From Monarcha castaneiventris obscurior (taxonomy: Eukaryota; Chordata; Aves; Passeriformes; Monarchidae): DNA of 64,000 bases. Location of the stretch: contig JAMPIT010000350.1 in the NCBI GenBank assembly GCA_026261815.1, positions 806,001 through 870,000 on the forward strand, in the 5' to 3' direction. Within the stretch, counting starts at the first letter, position 1. Each line of letters starts with the position of its first letter. Positions 35,836 to 48,232 of the stretch are shown piece by piece. Made by a program: the position numbers and the translations under genes. The notes below the pieces were generated by a model. It did not search any database and was not told where the DNA came from. It worked only from the letters and a program-made list of their open reading frames with translations.

Positions 35836-38800
35836 TATAAACAGGTAATCCGAGGACACATAATGTAATATTAAAGGACATAATTGCAGTCAATAGCTTA
35901 AATGAGTGTACTCTAAATCAGTCTATAGGATTCTTCAACTATAATCAGAATTCTTTAGATCTGGGTTAAAACTTCTAGATGTTGTAGCACTGTTTGGCAT
36001 AAAAGATTTAAAATAAAATGAAATGTTATACATATATATATAAATATGCTGATTTTTTTTAACAGACTAAAAACTTTGCTGATAAGACAGCTAAAGAGAT
36101 GATAAAAACTAATAGTGCACTACTGAGAATGGACAATCTGAGTTATTCCAGGTAAAGGCTCATTTCCCCAGCAGGGTTTTGGGTTTGTATTTACTGCCCG
36201 AGTGCATTGCCTGCTGTGTTCTGTAACCAGTGCAATAACAGATCCTGCTGGACTCTACTATAAACACTTCCAATCAATCAACACCAGCACCTTCCTGTAG
36301 ATTTGCTATTAAAAAGTGGAGGGAATTTTTTAAGAAAAGGCCATTGGTGTAATTAAAATAATACTAATAATTTGTAATGAGCACATTTTAAGGCAAGTCA
36401 CTAAAAAGCCTATTTTCTTTCAAAAGTTTGGGATAATGGGATGCTACTAATTGATACTTTTAGGTCTCACAGGTTTGCAGAAGTGGCCCTCTTTAATGTA
36501 TTACCAGTATGCTGGCAATGCTTGCAAGGCAGGTAAACACACATATTAAATGGGTTATTTTTGTGTTGCATCAGTGATTTCATCTGCATGCATGCAAAAA
36601 TGTCCTAAACATGATCATGAGTGGCGCATAGTAAGGACTGGAGACAACTACTGTAGAAAGCAACTTGTTCAAAATGTAACATCAACTTCACTGGAATACA
36701 ACACTCTCAAGTTCAGAATCTGTAGTGTGACAGACTATATGAGGCACAAAATGCTTATAGAAGATTTGGTTTGAAAGACAAAAATGAACCTGAGATTACG
36801 CGTGTGTTTTTAATTTTTTTTAACTGCAAGAATTTGTGCTGGAATTCCTGCAGCACTCACACTTTTGTAGAACAAAAGCGCTTTTAAGGGACCAGGCTGA
36901 TCAATCTTGAAACAAGCAGTGTTGCTGAAATGTATCTCTGTAATTATATGTATTATGTCTGCTAAATGTGAACAACCAAAGGATGTGACCATCAGCTTGT
37001 GCTTTTGAGTGTGCTGCAAGAGCTGAATTAATTCAATTAATTGCTCTGAATTATCCGCTTGGTCACAAATTCTGCTCTAAATGGCATGTTCCTTTTGCTT
37101 TACACATTGCCATAAGTACAGATGAGGACACAACTATATTTTTCTTGTTCTTCTGGATGGTGTTAAGTTCCAGTTCTAACCATCTTTAAAAAGTGTGGCA
37201 AAAGGCAGCAGCAGCAGCTGAGGATGCTTGGGGGTGAATTATCTGAATATCTGAACTGATTGCTAAATGACTCAATGCTGAAGTTTCTCGTGTTGATAGA
37301 CCTGACATTTTTCTATGTAATTTTCTTTAGACACAGACTCATAGTAGGAAGGTGATGGCATAATCAGAGAGCAAATCCCAATTAAAGGAGCAAACACTCC
37401 AAATATATTTTCTAATTGAGGGAAAAAAACCCCATTTAATCAAGGACCAGGAAGTATATGAATGCAATATGGTAATCCCTTGTTGCAGGGGAAACAGCAG
37501 GATAAGGATTTTGGATTACAAGGAAAGCAACTATTAAGCAATAGAGTAACAATGATCAAAAAATAACCCAGCCAGAAGTCAGCTAGGATACATAAAAGTC
37601 ACTGCCAATCAGCAACAAATAAGAGATGGCACAAAGAGCACCTGGCCATGGGAACATCCCAAAAGTGGTTGATTAAAAATCCACAATGTGAAAAGAGGAA
37701 AGCAAGACTATTAAAAAAAAAAAAAGTTTATTGCTTTAAAGAGATTGAAACTCTGGAGGGTTGGTGTTGTCACATTACCCTAGCATTGAACTTGAATCTG
37801 CAAGAGTACAGAACTTCTCCCCAGCATGTCCAGACCAGCTACATTAGGTAACCCTTGTGGTAGCAAAAATTTCAAAATGAGGTTCTAATTTCAAAAAGCA
37901 CTTTTCCCCCTCAGGCTATATTTTAAAACTACCTTACTTTGTATATGCCTGGCTTGTATATCATCCTCTTACCCTTCTCCTGTGCGAAGAGACTGCAAAA
38001 ATTATGGAGCAATGATCCTGTTTGGTGTGAATAAAAATGCATTTACATCTTTGAGAGCTGGATGGAAAACTGAGCAAATAGAGTGAAGACAGATGCAGGC
38101 TCAGTACTGTAAGAGTAGTAACCCCAGTAATATCTAAGAATGTGTCTATATTAAGCCTTAATTCAGAGCTAAACTTGAAGCAAAATTTTATTTTCTGTTC
38201 TTGAAATTGAAACTAGTGTGCCATCTTATGTACAACCCTGATCTTTCACTAAGTAATAAAACCTAGTTTACTTTAGGTTTTGGGAAGTGCAGGCAGGCTT
38301 TTGAGCACTTTGGTCACCAAATCTTTACATGTGACAGCAACCCAAACCCTCATATGTAGGTGCAAGAGAATAAGTATTTGCATTTTCTTGTTTTTCTACC
38401 AATTTTTTTGTGACTTCTTCACTGGCCAATGAAACAACTAGGACTGTTTCCACTAACTTCAGTTAGTGTGGGTGTGTTTTGTGTGTATCAATTAGCTGTA
38501 GTAGTATATTGTACAAAACTGCATGATTTCCTTTCTATTTGCCACATCCCACTGGGGTTATATAACTAGAGCTTTCCAGTAATGAAATATAATGAACAAT
38601 AGTAATACTCACAATTTAAAAACTCACACCTAGTGATTTCTGATACTTGAAAGACAAAGCCTAACACAACCATCCCAGACAACAGCACAAGTTAATAGCA
38701 CAGAGTCTTTACAGATAAAATAGCATTTCTTCATTAGATATCTATTTCTTGCTGCCTTTTCAGTTCCACTTTATAAATTAATATGCTCAGGAGAAAATCT

Positions 38801-39209
38801 GGAATTTGAAGGTATAATTTACTCAGGAGAAGACCCAGATTTTTCCTGCAAGGTTGTTTGCCTTATCCTCTCTTCTGTCTCTCTCAAAAGTAATTAATTT
38901 GGCTCAATTTTTAGAGCTGGAAATACAAGACTTCACCCCACTTTAATCTTCTTTTTATCCTCATTTTCACACAATTCACTTTGTATTTAGCCTAGGTTCC
39001 TTAGGTAAAGTGTTTATGCTAACTCAACTGCTAAAGTTGCATTGGTAGCTAATACATGTCAGAAGATTCTCCTATACAATTTCTATTGTAGACATGTTAA
39101 TTAGATATTGATTGTCCTGACAATTTTCTGCATCTAAGCCTTTACAATTTCAGGGTTGTTATTTATTCATTTGTGTAGACAATCTTCTCTTTCATCATCT
39201 ACACCAAGA
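35836..39209. other. Unique sequence with possible conserved non-coding DNA, no gene recognised
   Basis: No dispersed repeat over 3.3 kb. The parts at 36050-36500 and 37020-37130 contain dense homeodomain-like words (TAATTG, CAATTA, CAATCAATCA), which is suggestive of regulatory sequence but not proof. A (TA)n patch lies at 36029-36042 and an A-run at 37711-37723. A 74-codon frame at 36550-36774 is unrecognised. Confidence 0.4.
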
Positions 39210-39585
39210 CAAGCAAAGGGATGGAGTCCCTCTCCTACAAAAATAGTCTAAGAGCTGGAAAAGAGATGGCTCCTGGGAGACCTTATGTCAGCATTTCAGT
39301 ACTTGGGAGAGCAAATTTTTACACAGGCAGGTAGTGATAGGACAGAGGGGAACAGACTGGATGATAGGAAGAAATTCTTTACTTGGGGAGTAGTGAAGTA
39401 TTGGAACAGGTTGCTCAGAAATCTGTGGATGGCCCATCCCTGGAAATGTTCAAGGCCAGGCTGAATGGGGCTCTGAGCAACCTGGTCTAGTGGAAGGTGT
39501 CCCTGCCCATGGCAGGGAGGGTTAGAACCAGATGATTATAAGGTTGCTTCCAGCACAAACCATTCTATAATTCTATCATTTTCTT
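39210..39585 (+). repeat. CR1 LINE 3' end
   Basis: CR1 landmarks are GGATGGAGTCCCTCTCCTAC at the left, TGGGAGACCTTATGTCAGCATTTCAGTACTTGG, GTAGTGATAGGACAGAGGGG, TTGGAACAGGTTGCTCAGA, CATCCCTGGAAATGTTCAAGGCCAGGCTG, CCCATGGCAGGGAGGGTTAGAACCAGATGAT and the tail CCATTCTATAATTCTATCATT. Compared with the 28018 copy a short internal segment is missing after the left end. Confidence 0.94.
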
Positions 39586-41604
39586 CATCTATTTTCATTT
39601 TAAATACTACTGCAAATGAGAAATGTGACTGTGGTTAAGGAGATGATAAAGGGATCATTTACCATAGTTAGCAACTCATCCAGAGCAGACTTCAATCCGT
39701 TTGTGTTGTCTTTCCCGAGCTATGCTAGTACCTCCTGTATCTATAAAGCTCTGCATCTGTGCATGCAGGTTGGTGAGTATGCTGCTGCTGTTCTTTAAAC
39801 ATGTGTATTACATATGTAGAGACACTCTTCACTACAGCTCAGCAGACTCAATAGTTAGTTGCCTTTGAAATTTTTTCATGTGTATTTCATTGGGAAAACA
39901 TGATGATTTGAGTGACAGTGATTAGCTAGAACATGTGAACCACCTAGAAAACATACTCAGCAATTTATTCAAAGCAACAATTTCAGTCATTTTTAATTGG
40001 TCAGTCAATATATGCTGCCTGAGAAGATGCACACCCATGCAGTGAAGTTAGTCTTACTGAAAATAGGCTTTCTTTTTTTCGCTGCATTTTGCAGACCTTT
40101 CAGAAGTAATCCATGCTCCCAAGACTGGATGGTTTACAGATTGAAAATCCTTCATAAAATCGATTTCTTCAGACTCGGTAGACAAATATAACTTTATTTT
40201 CTTTAATAATAGAATGGCAAAGTAATAAAATACTGTGAAATAATTGACTAGTTTATTCTTTTTTTTTTTTTTTCTTGGAATAGGCTTTTTCTAGAAGGAG
40301 CTGCTCTGGTCTTTTGATTAGGTTGCTTGAAATCACTCTGATTGGAATAGCTAATTGAACATGACTAAATGATGAGTCAGACCCAATAGGAGTCAACGAT
40401 ACGACACACTTGCCAGAAAAGAAAATCAGATTCTGAGGAGTATTAATAGCAGTGTCATATGCGAGACATTGAAGGTAATTATTCTGCTCTATTTGGTTGT
40501 GGTGAGGATGCAGGTGATGATAGTCTGCCTGGTGTGGGCACCTTGCATAATGGGTGACAACAAACCGAAGAGTCTGGAAGAAACAGACAAGAGGTTTAAG
40601 AAGTATTATCTGTTAGGAAAAGTGAATGTAAGATTATTATCTTAGTTATGTAAGGCATTTTTGTTGTCACTTGTTCACTGATGAGAGGAGAAGTAAACAG
40701 CTTATATCACAGCCGTGGCTGTGCTGGCCCTCCTGAAGTGTGTGTGTTTGATCCAGGGAAGCATCCCCGGCTTCCAGCCATGGGCTGCAGCCTCACAGGT
40801 GCTGCCCAGGGCCCCACTGCAGTGCTCAACCCTTGAAGCAGATTCTGGCTCAGCTTCCACCCCACTGCATGTTGCACTTCTCATTCCCACCTCTTTAGCA
40901 TGACTTCCAGGTCAATTTCCACCTCATATGCTTCTGGCCCCCAATGTGGGTTCCTGCCTTGACATGGCAGTGATGTAGCCTCTTCAGTAGCTGTGTGAAA
41001 AAAGCCAAAACCAACATCCATATCAGTGCCTAGAATTTCACTGCTCTGTTGTCCCCTTCAAGGCCCACCTGCACTCCTATGCAAAAATGTACAGTTGTGT
41101 TTGAAAGAGACTGGACTAGGCTGGTTCTCAACTGTCCAGTGAAACACCTTCAGACAAAATAACCTCCAATGTGCTTATGAGACTCCCACAGACTGCAGGA
41201 GAAAAGCCGTGTCCCGAGACAGACCTTGTGCCTCCCTGCACAAGGAGAAGAGCAAAGGTAAGTCATCCAAAGAGCTGGATCAGATGCTGATCTAGGGTGT
41301 ACATGGCATGTGTACACAGCTTCTGTTTCTTTGCTGTGGCTTCCTTGGAGTAAATGAACAGAAAAAATGGGGGTGCTCTACTGAAAATGGAAAACACCTT
41401 TGGGAAGAGACCTGTACCCTCCCTCCAGCAGGACCTACCCATTTAGATGAAGCAGTGGTTAAGCACAATTCATTTGCAATGTATTTCTGCTAATTATAGG
41501 CCCCTCCCAAGGCCTCCATCCTCCCTGGGCTACTTGTTGAGGATGATGAAAGCCAACCCATGCTGAGTGGGTACACATCCATGGAAGTATTGCTTCAGTG
41601 TGTA
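39586..41604. other. Unique sequence, no gene recognised
   Basis: AT-rich to about 40680, with a 16-base T-run at 40258-40273 and, around 40300-40480, text that looks non-repetitive and low in simple sequence, including an AP-1-like TGAGTCA near 40373. From 40700 to 41300 GC content rises. Mirror-image 62-codon frames at 40702-40903 on both strands are unrecognised. Confidence 0.45.
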
Positions 41605-42170
41605 TTGGGATTGCATGGCAAAGTTTTGGTAGGGGCAGGGAGGAGCTTTTTACAGGGGTGACTTCTGTGAGAAGCTGGTAGAAGGTTACTCCTGTGTCCA
41701 TTAGAGCAAGTGAGAAGAGGCTCCAAGATGGACCTGCCGCTGGCCAAGGCCAAGCCCATCAGTGGTGGTGGTAGCAACTCTGGAACAGCATTTTGGAGAA
41801 GGGGGAGAAAAAGCTGCACAACTCCAGCCAGAGAGAGGAGTGAGAATACGTGAGAAGAGCAGCTCTGCAGACACGAAGACCACAGAAGAAGGAGGGGCAG
41901 GAGGTGTTCCAGGTGTCAGAGCTGAGATTCCCAGCAACCCATGGTGAGGCAGCTGTGCCCCTGCAGCCCACAGAGGTTCATGGGCAGAGTAGATACCTGC
42001 GGCCCCTGGAGGATCCTATGTCAGAGCAGGTGGATGGTCAAATAAGGTTGTTACTCCATGGCAAGTCCATGCTGGAGCAGGCTTCTGCCAGGACATGCAA
42101 ACCTGTGGAGAGAGGAGCCCATGCTAGAGCAGGTTTTCTGTTGTGACCTCATGGGAGACCCATGGAGGAA
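41605..42170 (+). mobile_element. LTR-like dispersed repeat, copy B (longest)
   Basis: This is the most complete of three related copies. It begins at ATTGGGATTGCATGGCAAAG, continues through GTGACTTCTGTGAGAAGCTGG, CCGCTGGCCAAGGCCAAGCCC, GAGTGAGAATACGTGAGAAGAGC, CTCTGCAGACACGAAG, and ends in several GGAGCAGG/GTGGAGAGAGGAGCCCATGC-like modules. It corresponds collinearly to copy A with scattered substitutions and small gaps. Frames on both strands (41595-41971 minus, 41762-42146 plus) derive from this repeat. The assignment to an endogenous retrovirus LTR or its adjoining non-coding region rests on memory, not on a search. Confidence 0.7.
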
Positions 42171-45100
42171 GACATCTGCCACCATAACACTGCCCTGATC
42201 ATTTCTGCCTCAGGTGTGGGAGATGGAAACACAAACTGTTCTTGCTCAGGCCACAAAAAACAGTTCATCTGTGCCTCACAGGGAGCAACAGCTGACTCTG
42301 TATCAGAAGAGGTCTGTCACTTGCTTTGGATGTCTAAAGCAGCATTGGGTTTTGTCCCAGTTGCTTCATGGTAAAAGTCTTTTTCACAGTTGTACCTGAA
42401 ATTTGATCGCTATAAATAACTCAGCATTGATTTTAACATTTCCTGAAGTATAGTAATGATGGAAGTTTTTTTTTCCCCCATTGTTTTAGTCTTTTGAGAG
42501 GCTTCTGCATATTTCTTTCCTAGTAAGTGTCAATATTTGAGATTATATTTCTTACCTCAAGAATATTACCTTGAAATTCTTCACATATGCATCTGCTCTG
42601 TCTTTTTGCATGTTCAAGGAGTTTGACAGCCTGGCATTTGTAGCCTCATTCACCCTTTTCTGATACCTTCCCATTTTTCCAAGGTTTCTCAGTTCAGTTT
42701 TCAGAGCAGTGTTGGACATGTAGTGCACAGACACCTCCTTTCCAGCAGCTCTGAATTATTCTCATCTTTTTTCCCCATACAAACTTATACTAGAAATGAA
42801 GTAATCTTTGACACCCAGCATTACTGCTCTGTATGCCAGGCACTGAAATTGTTGTTGCTGTGGCTTTGAGGCAGGACAGTGAACTGCCTTGTGGGCTGCA
42901 CGCACCTTAGGGTTAGCTCATGCAATAGAGGATACAGGAGGCAGATGCTGTACATACAATTATTCAGCTGATTCATTCCTATGTTTTTGGGAAGATTTAA
43001 ACAAGAGATTACCTGTATGATCTACCTGACTGGCGTACACAATTGTGACACAGGCACAATGAAATGTTTCAGATTTCAGTTTTATTCTCACTCAGACTTA
43101 AAAAAGGAAGAAAGGGAAAAGAGTAAATTGGGACAGTTTATGAAGAACATAATTTTTAAGAAAAGCCTGCATTCTGTACTTGAATTGAAAAGCTTATTAG
43201 TAGCAATGGAGTTTCAGTTATGAAGATGAACTATAGAGGTTAAAATTTCTTTAATATTATGTGCTAAAACTTACGTACTCTCCTCTCACCACCAGTCTTT
43301 AATCTCAGGTTAGGTACCTTAAACACGTTCTTTCTTGTAGTTAAAGATGCTAGATTACTGAGACAGGATACAATTCCAGCTTTTACAGCAAGTTGTTTTG
43401 GAAAATAATGATGAATATGGGGACCTTAACAGTTCTCCATGTGAACCAATGATATAATAAAAGAAACACACCAAAGAAATAAATACATTTGAAGAGAGAA
43501 AGGAAGGCATAAGTAGTCAGCCAAGGACCAAAACCTTACAGAATACAAAATGGCTTCAGTTGTCTCCCTTTGTTGAGGTAAATATGATTTATGCTTGATG
43601 GGTATAAATATACTTGCAGTCCTAGGCACTGCAAAAGTGTGGAAAGAAGGAGATCAGAGATTCTTCAGTCAAAACCTGATGTTGAATGCTCTCTTTTCTC
43701 TTTTAGAAAAATTACAGGGAAAAAAACATAGACAACATTTTACATAATGATAAAGTTAATTGTAACTAAAATATCTCTTTAAATATTCCAGCTTCCTTTT
43801 GAAAGCATAAAAATTGTTTATGAAGTTCCTTTTTCTGGATAATTTCTTTGCAATTTTTCACTTTCACTGACATTTTCTCGAGTCAGTAAGCTTTAAAGTA
43901 ATAAAACTGCATAGGAACAGATTTAATAGAACAGTACAGGTAAAGATGCTTCACTGTTTTGAAATTACAATTCTACTAACCTAGCCATATCTAATAAAAA
44001 ACATTTTCCTTGACCCACCAAACCATCTTTTCTTAGGCAAATTGGCTCCAAGAGAATACACAGCTTAATGAAATATATGACTGTAGTTTTTTAGTTTATA
44101 CAAGTTTTAAAGTCAAGCGTTTATTTTTTGGTTTTTTAACCACTTCAGTTTTCCCTTAGTCAATTCTCATAGCCTGAACAAGGGGCTAATATCTGCTGGA
44201 AATAAGAACAAAGTACAGATATAACTTTCTATAACCAAATATGAGCTATATACATTGTCTTCCAGAGAAAAATATTTGCTTTGGTTTTTTTAATCTCTGT
44301 ACCTAACTTTCTCTATCATATATGTTGCCTCTAGGAAAATGATGTTTAATAGTATTTTGATAAAGTTTCAAAGATGAGTTTCAGAAAGCAGGTGTAAAAG
44401 AGCAGACACTTTCCAGAACACATCCTATTTTCCCAGTGTGTCTTTCTCGGTGACTGTACTGAGGTCACTCTGCTAATTCACATTATGGTTGGTTTGGGAT
44501 CTGATTTGTGTTTATGTATGAACACAAACCAAACAGATTTGTTTCCTGAAATCTCTGAGAGTGATACAAGAAACATAGTTTCCTATTTGCTGTCAGCTCT
44601 AAAAGCTCTTGAAGCTTGATAAGAAAAGAATGAAGTTTTCCCTAGTATTGCTTGGGCTGTTCTGTTGGTCAGATACTGTAGATTAGTTGTACTGATAACA
44701 TTCTATGTGAAATCCACAGAGAGGCAGTAGTTTTGCAACCACTTTAATAAAAATTGGCCCTGGGGACATTACATTTTTTAAAATGTTTGCCAGTACCAAG
44801 GGGATCTTTTAAATTTTAAATGGGAGCTGGAAGAAATTATATAGAATGAAAATGGTTTCAAAGGAAAATAAAATCATGCCTAGTCTAGTGCCTTCCGAGT
44901 GGATATCATAAAACAAAAGACTGAGACAAATCAGTTTAAAAAACGTCAGTTTCAGCTTCTAGTATGGTGCTAGAACACAGGTATCTGTATCTTAAATAAA
45001 GAAGTTTCTTTTTGCCCTATAAATATTTTCAAAATGGCCTTAACTAATTCTCTATTAACTAGAGAGTATTTACAGAGAAATACTCACTTTCCAGTGATTG

Positions 45101-48094
45101 ACCTAATTTCATTTACTGTTTCCACATTCTGTCTTCTTTGATGTTTAAGCAGCTGCTGACTAACTGAAGCTTGGTGGATAACACGTGGTTTAGGACCTCT
45201 CAGAGATATCGTGGACTCCAAAGATCCAGTCTGATCTGAAATCTCAGATTAGACATTCCTATTTTTGGCAGAAGGCTCTGGCCTAGAGATAGGAAAGGAG
45301 TACTGTCCATGCAAAAGCCTGACCTTGAGGACTATCTACACATCAAACTTCCAGAAAAGATTTCTAAGTTTAGGGGAATTCTGCTTTAGCTCTGTAGTTT
45401 TTAAAAGTATTATTTATGATTTGTATATTTATTATACCTCTCTATCATTGGTCATATGATTTCCTAAAATTGCTATGTGTCCTAAGCATAATGTATTTTT
45501 GCCTCTATTTTCTTTATTCTTGAGGTTTAGTGCTTATATGTTTTTCTTGCTGTTTGGTTCAGGTTTTTGGTTATTTGGGGGGATTTTTTGCTTTTTAATT
45601 TGAGAGAACTGAGTTTTGCTCAATGCAGTACACACATGCTTGATACACTGTGGAATCATTTGTGTTTGCTATAATTATTTTTACCAGGAGTCCAAGGCAT
45701 CTAATGAACATTATACTTGATATAACCATCATTCGATCCCTTTCATTAACCACTCATCCCCCACAGTTGAAAGAAAAACAGATCTATTTGAGAAAGGTGG
45801 GAAAAAGAAAATATTATACAGGGGCTCTTTAAATAATGAAAAAGGCTTTTGGCAGGTCCAGAACATCAACATTTTCCTCCCCTCCTAGTCTTTGTCTCTA
45901 GATGTTGACCTTAAATTGGATTTCACTTTTTTCATAGCTGATAGTCCATCTGCAGTCAAAAACATGTGCTTCCACTTTCAGCTACTAATGATCAATAGCC
46001 TGGCTGAGCCAGTCTTACCTTTAATTTTACCATCATGTTTTGCAAGGTTATAATTTCCATTTTCAGGTCACCCACTTTTATTTTGAAGATACTTGCAATG
46101 TAATTAGCTATTTCCCTCATATCGGTACCAGAATGTGATAATGGAAGTTGTCACTGGTTCATTTTCATCACATCTAAGCTTCCAAGCTCCTTATTGTTTG
46201 CACAGTTATCTAATACACTTTGCCAGCAAAATGGGTCCCATAATTTATTTGTGGACAAAAGAATTCAGCAATAGCTGCTGTTGAGTGACAGTTCACACCT
46301 CACAGCATAGAAAAGCCTAATTCAAGTTGGCCAGCAAGTCTGATCTTTTTTGCTTTAGTTACCCCTCACCTTTCTAACTGTGCCTCGCAGGAGTCCTCAC
46401 GCTGCCAGGCCGCCCAAAGTCCTGCCTGCACCATCAGCTGTTCTAGCAGCTTTCGTCCCTTCAGGTCCAAGTGTGTGCAGCATGGGACACTGATCTGGCC
46501 AACAGGAATCTCTTAAGCAGCTTTAATCCTTCCCACACCTTTGCTTGAAACTTGAAATAGATAAAACCTTCTGCTCCTCTTTCTATAGTCTTCACACTCT
46601 GAAGTTACACAAAGACAGCTGATATATATTTCCATACAGGGTTTTCATTACAAGCTTCCTCTTTATGATATAGCTTCCTGTTGGCAGAGATATCATGAAA
46701 ATGTGGAAGCACACCACAAGCTAAAGAACTGTGTTTGGACATGGAGATAGGCTAAACATCCATGATTCAGATGTATCCATCTATTTTCCTGTCTCTCTGC
46801 CAGAAGGGACCTGAGCACATCCCTGTTAGAGGCTCCTCTCTTCTCTGGAGCTCTTGGTGAAGAAAGGGCACATAGGGATTTTCCACCTTCTCTGTCAATC
46901 TTACATAAAGGTGCATGAGATGAAACCCACAAGTTAGGGTTTGAAAATTGGTTTATAAAAAATCGGTGCTTCACTGCAGAGCAAACCCAGCTTGAGCAGG
47001 TGCACAAAAGCTACCACAAACTGCTGTTTGTGAAACTTGCTGTCTGTGAGCCAGGCATTGACTTCTTTCTGCTTTAGAGAGGGCATCAAACTGCAGAGTG
47101 CAGCACATACAGGGCACTTGATGCTATACTTTTCTCTCCTGATGAATCTGACAGACAATTGTTAAAAAAATCTCCAACTGAAATAAAAAAAAAAAATCTG
47201 CCACAGCTTGCATACCTTTTGAAAAATTATTCCATTTTTGTTCTTTGGCTAAACAGTTCTGGCTGAGGTAGCAGTGGCTTGTAAGACTTGGAATCAGACA
47301 GAAAATCTAAATGTTAATTGGTTACAGCTGAAATTTGAATTCACAGTGAGACAGAAAGTTGACCTTTAAGTTCCGTTACTCTTGAATAGCTCTCAGCCTT
47401 GGGAAAATGTACCACTGTCAAAATGTTACTGTATTCTTAGAAGCTGTGCTAGAATTAGAAAGAAGTTGTTCAAAATGAGGCTAAAAGTATGCGATAATCA
47501 TGGAGTAGTCTTATCACAGGCTGAATTAATGCAAGATCAGATACAATCATGGTGTAGTTTCAGGAACATTAGGTGATAATTGTGGCAAGTCAGATAATTA
47601 CTTTAAGTGGTCAGATAACCTCTGATACCCAAATACTGTGCTTGTCTCATTAAAACTTCATCTGGAAGAATCACGATACCCACTTTTTCACGATTTAAGG
47701 ATGGTACACTTTTGACTTCTTAGTGCACAGTCCATTTGCTGAGTCTCTCTGCTATCAGTAGTACCCCTGCTATATAAAATATATTATTCTTAAAAGCAAT
47801 TCCCCAAAAGTTCAAAGCACTATATTTATGTCTCTCACGTTGCTGTAACTGCAAGGCTTTATCTAGCAAATATACACATTTCCACATGACAAAATAAAGA
47901 TATTGATTTTAGGTTTATTCTAAACTGTCAAGTAAATAGGCTTGATCACAGCAAAGCACAGATCCTATTGACTTTGCTGGGCAGAGACAAATAAAGCTCC
48001 TAAGCTTTACTTGGCCCAAAATAACCCTTTGTAGTTATGATCTGTGGTTAGAAAGAGAAAACCCGCACTGAATTTCACTTTAAATTTGCATTGA
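42171..48094. other. Long unique stretch, no gene recognised
   Basis: Nearly 6 kb without a dispersed repeat that I recognise. Mostly AT-rich; a GC-richer patch lies at 46380-46500. Frames such as 42981-43223 and 46693-47158 have no nameable motif. An A-run lies at 47186-47197. Confidence 0.5.
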
Positions 48095-48232
48095 GATTTT
48101 TTGGTGTGGTTTTTTGTTTGTTTGTTCTGGTTGGGTTTGGTTTTGTTGCTGGGTTGTTGTTTTGGGGGGTTTTTTTGGGTTTTTTTTGGGTTTGTCTTTG
48201 TTTTTTTCGGTTTGGCTTTGTTTTTTTCCTCA
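48095..48232. repeat. T/G-rich low-complexity tract with G-runs
   Basis: The plus strand here is almost only T and G. Runs of three or more G start at 48133, 48151, 48164, 48177 and 48188, so the plus strand has G-quadruplex potential with long loops (10, 7 and 8 bases between the last four runs). The complementary strand reads as a false lysine/proline/asparagine-rich frame (48007-48294). Confidence 0.85.
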
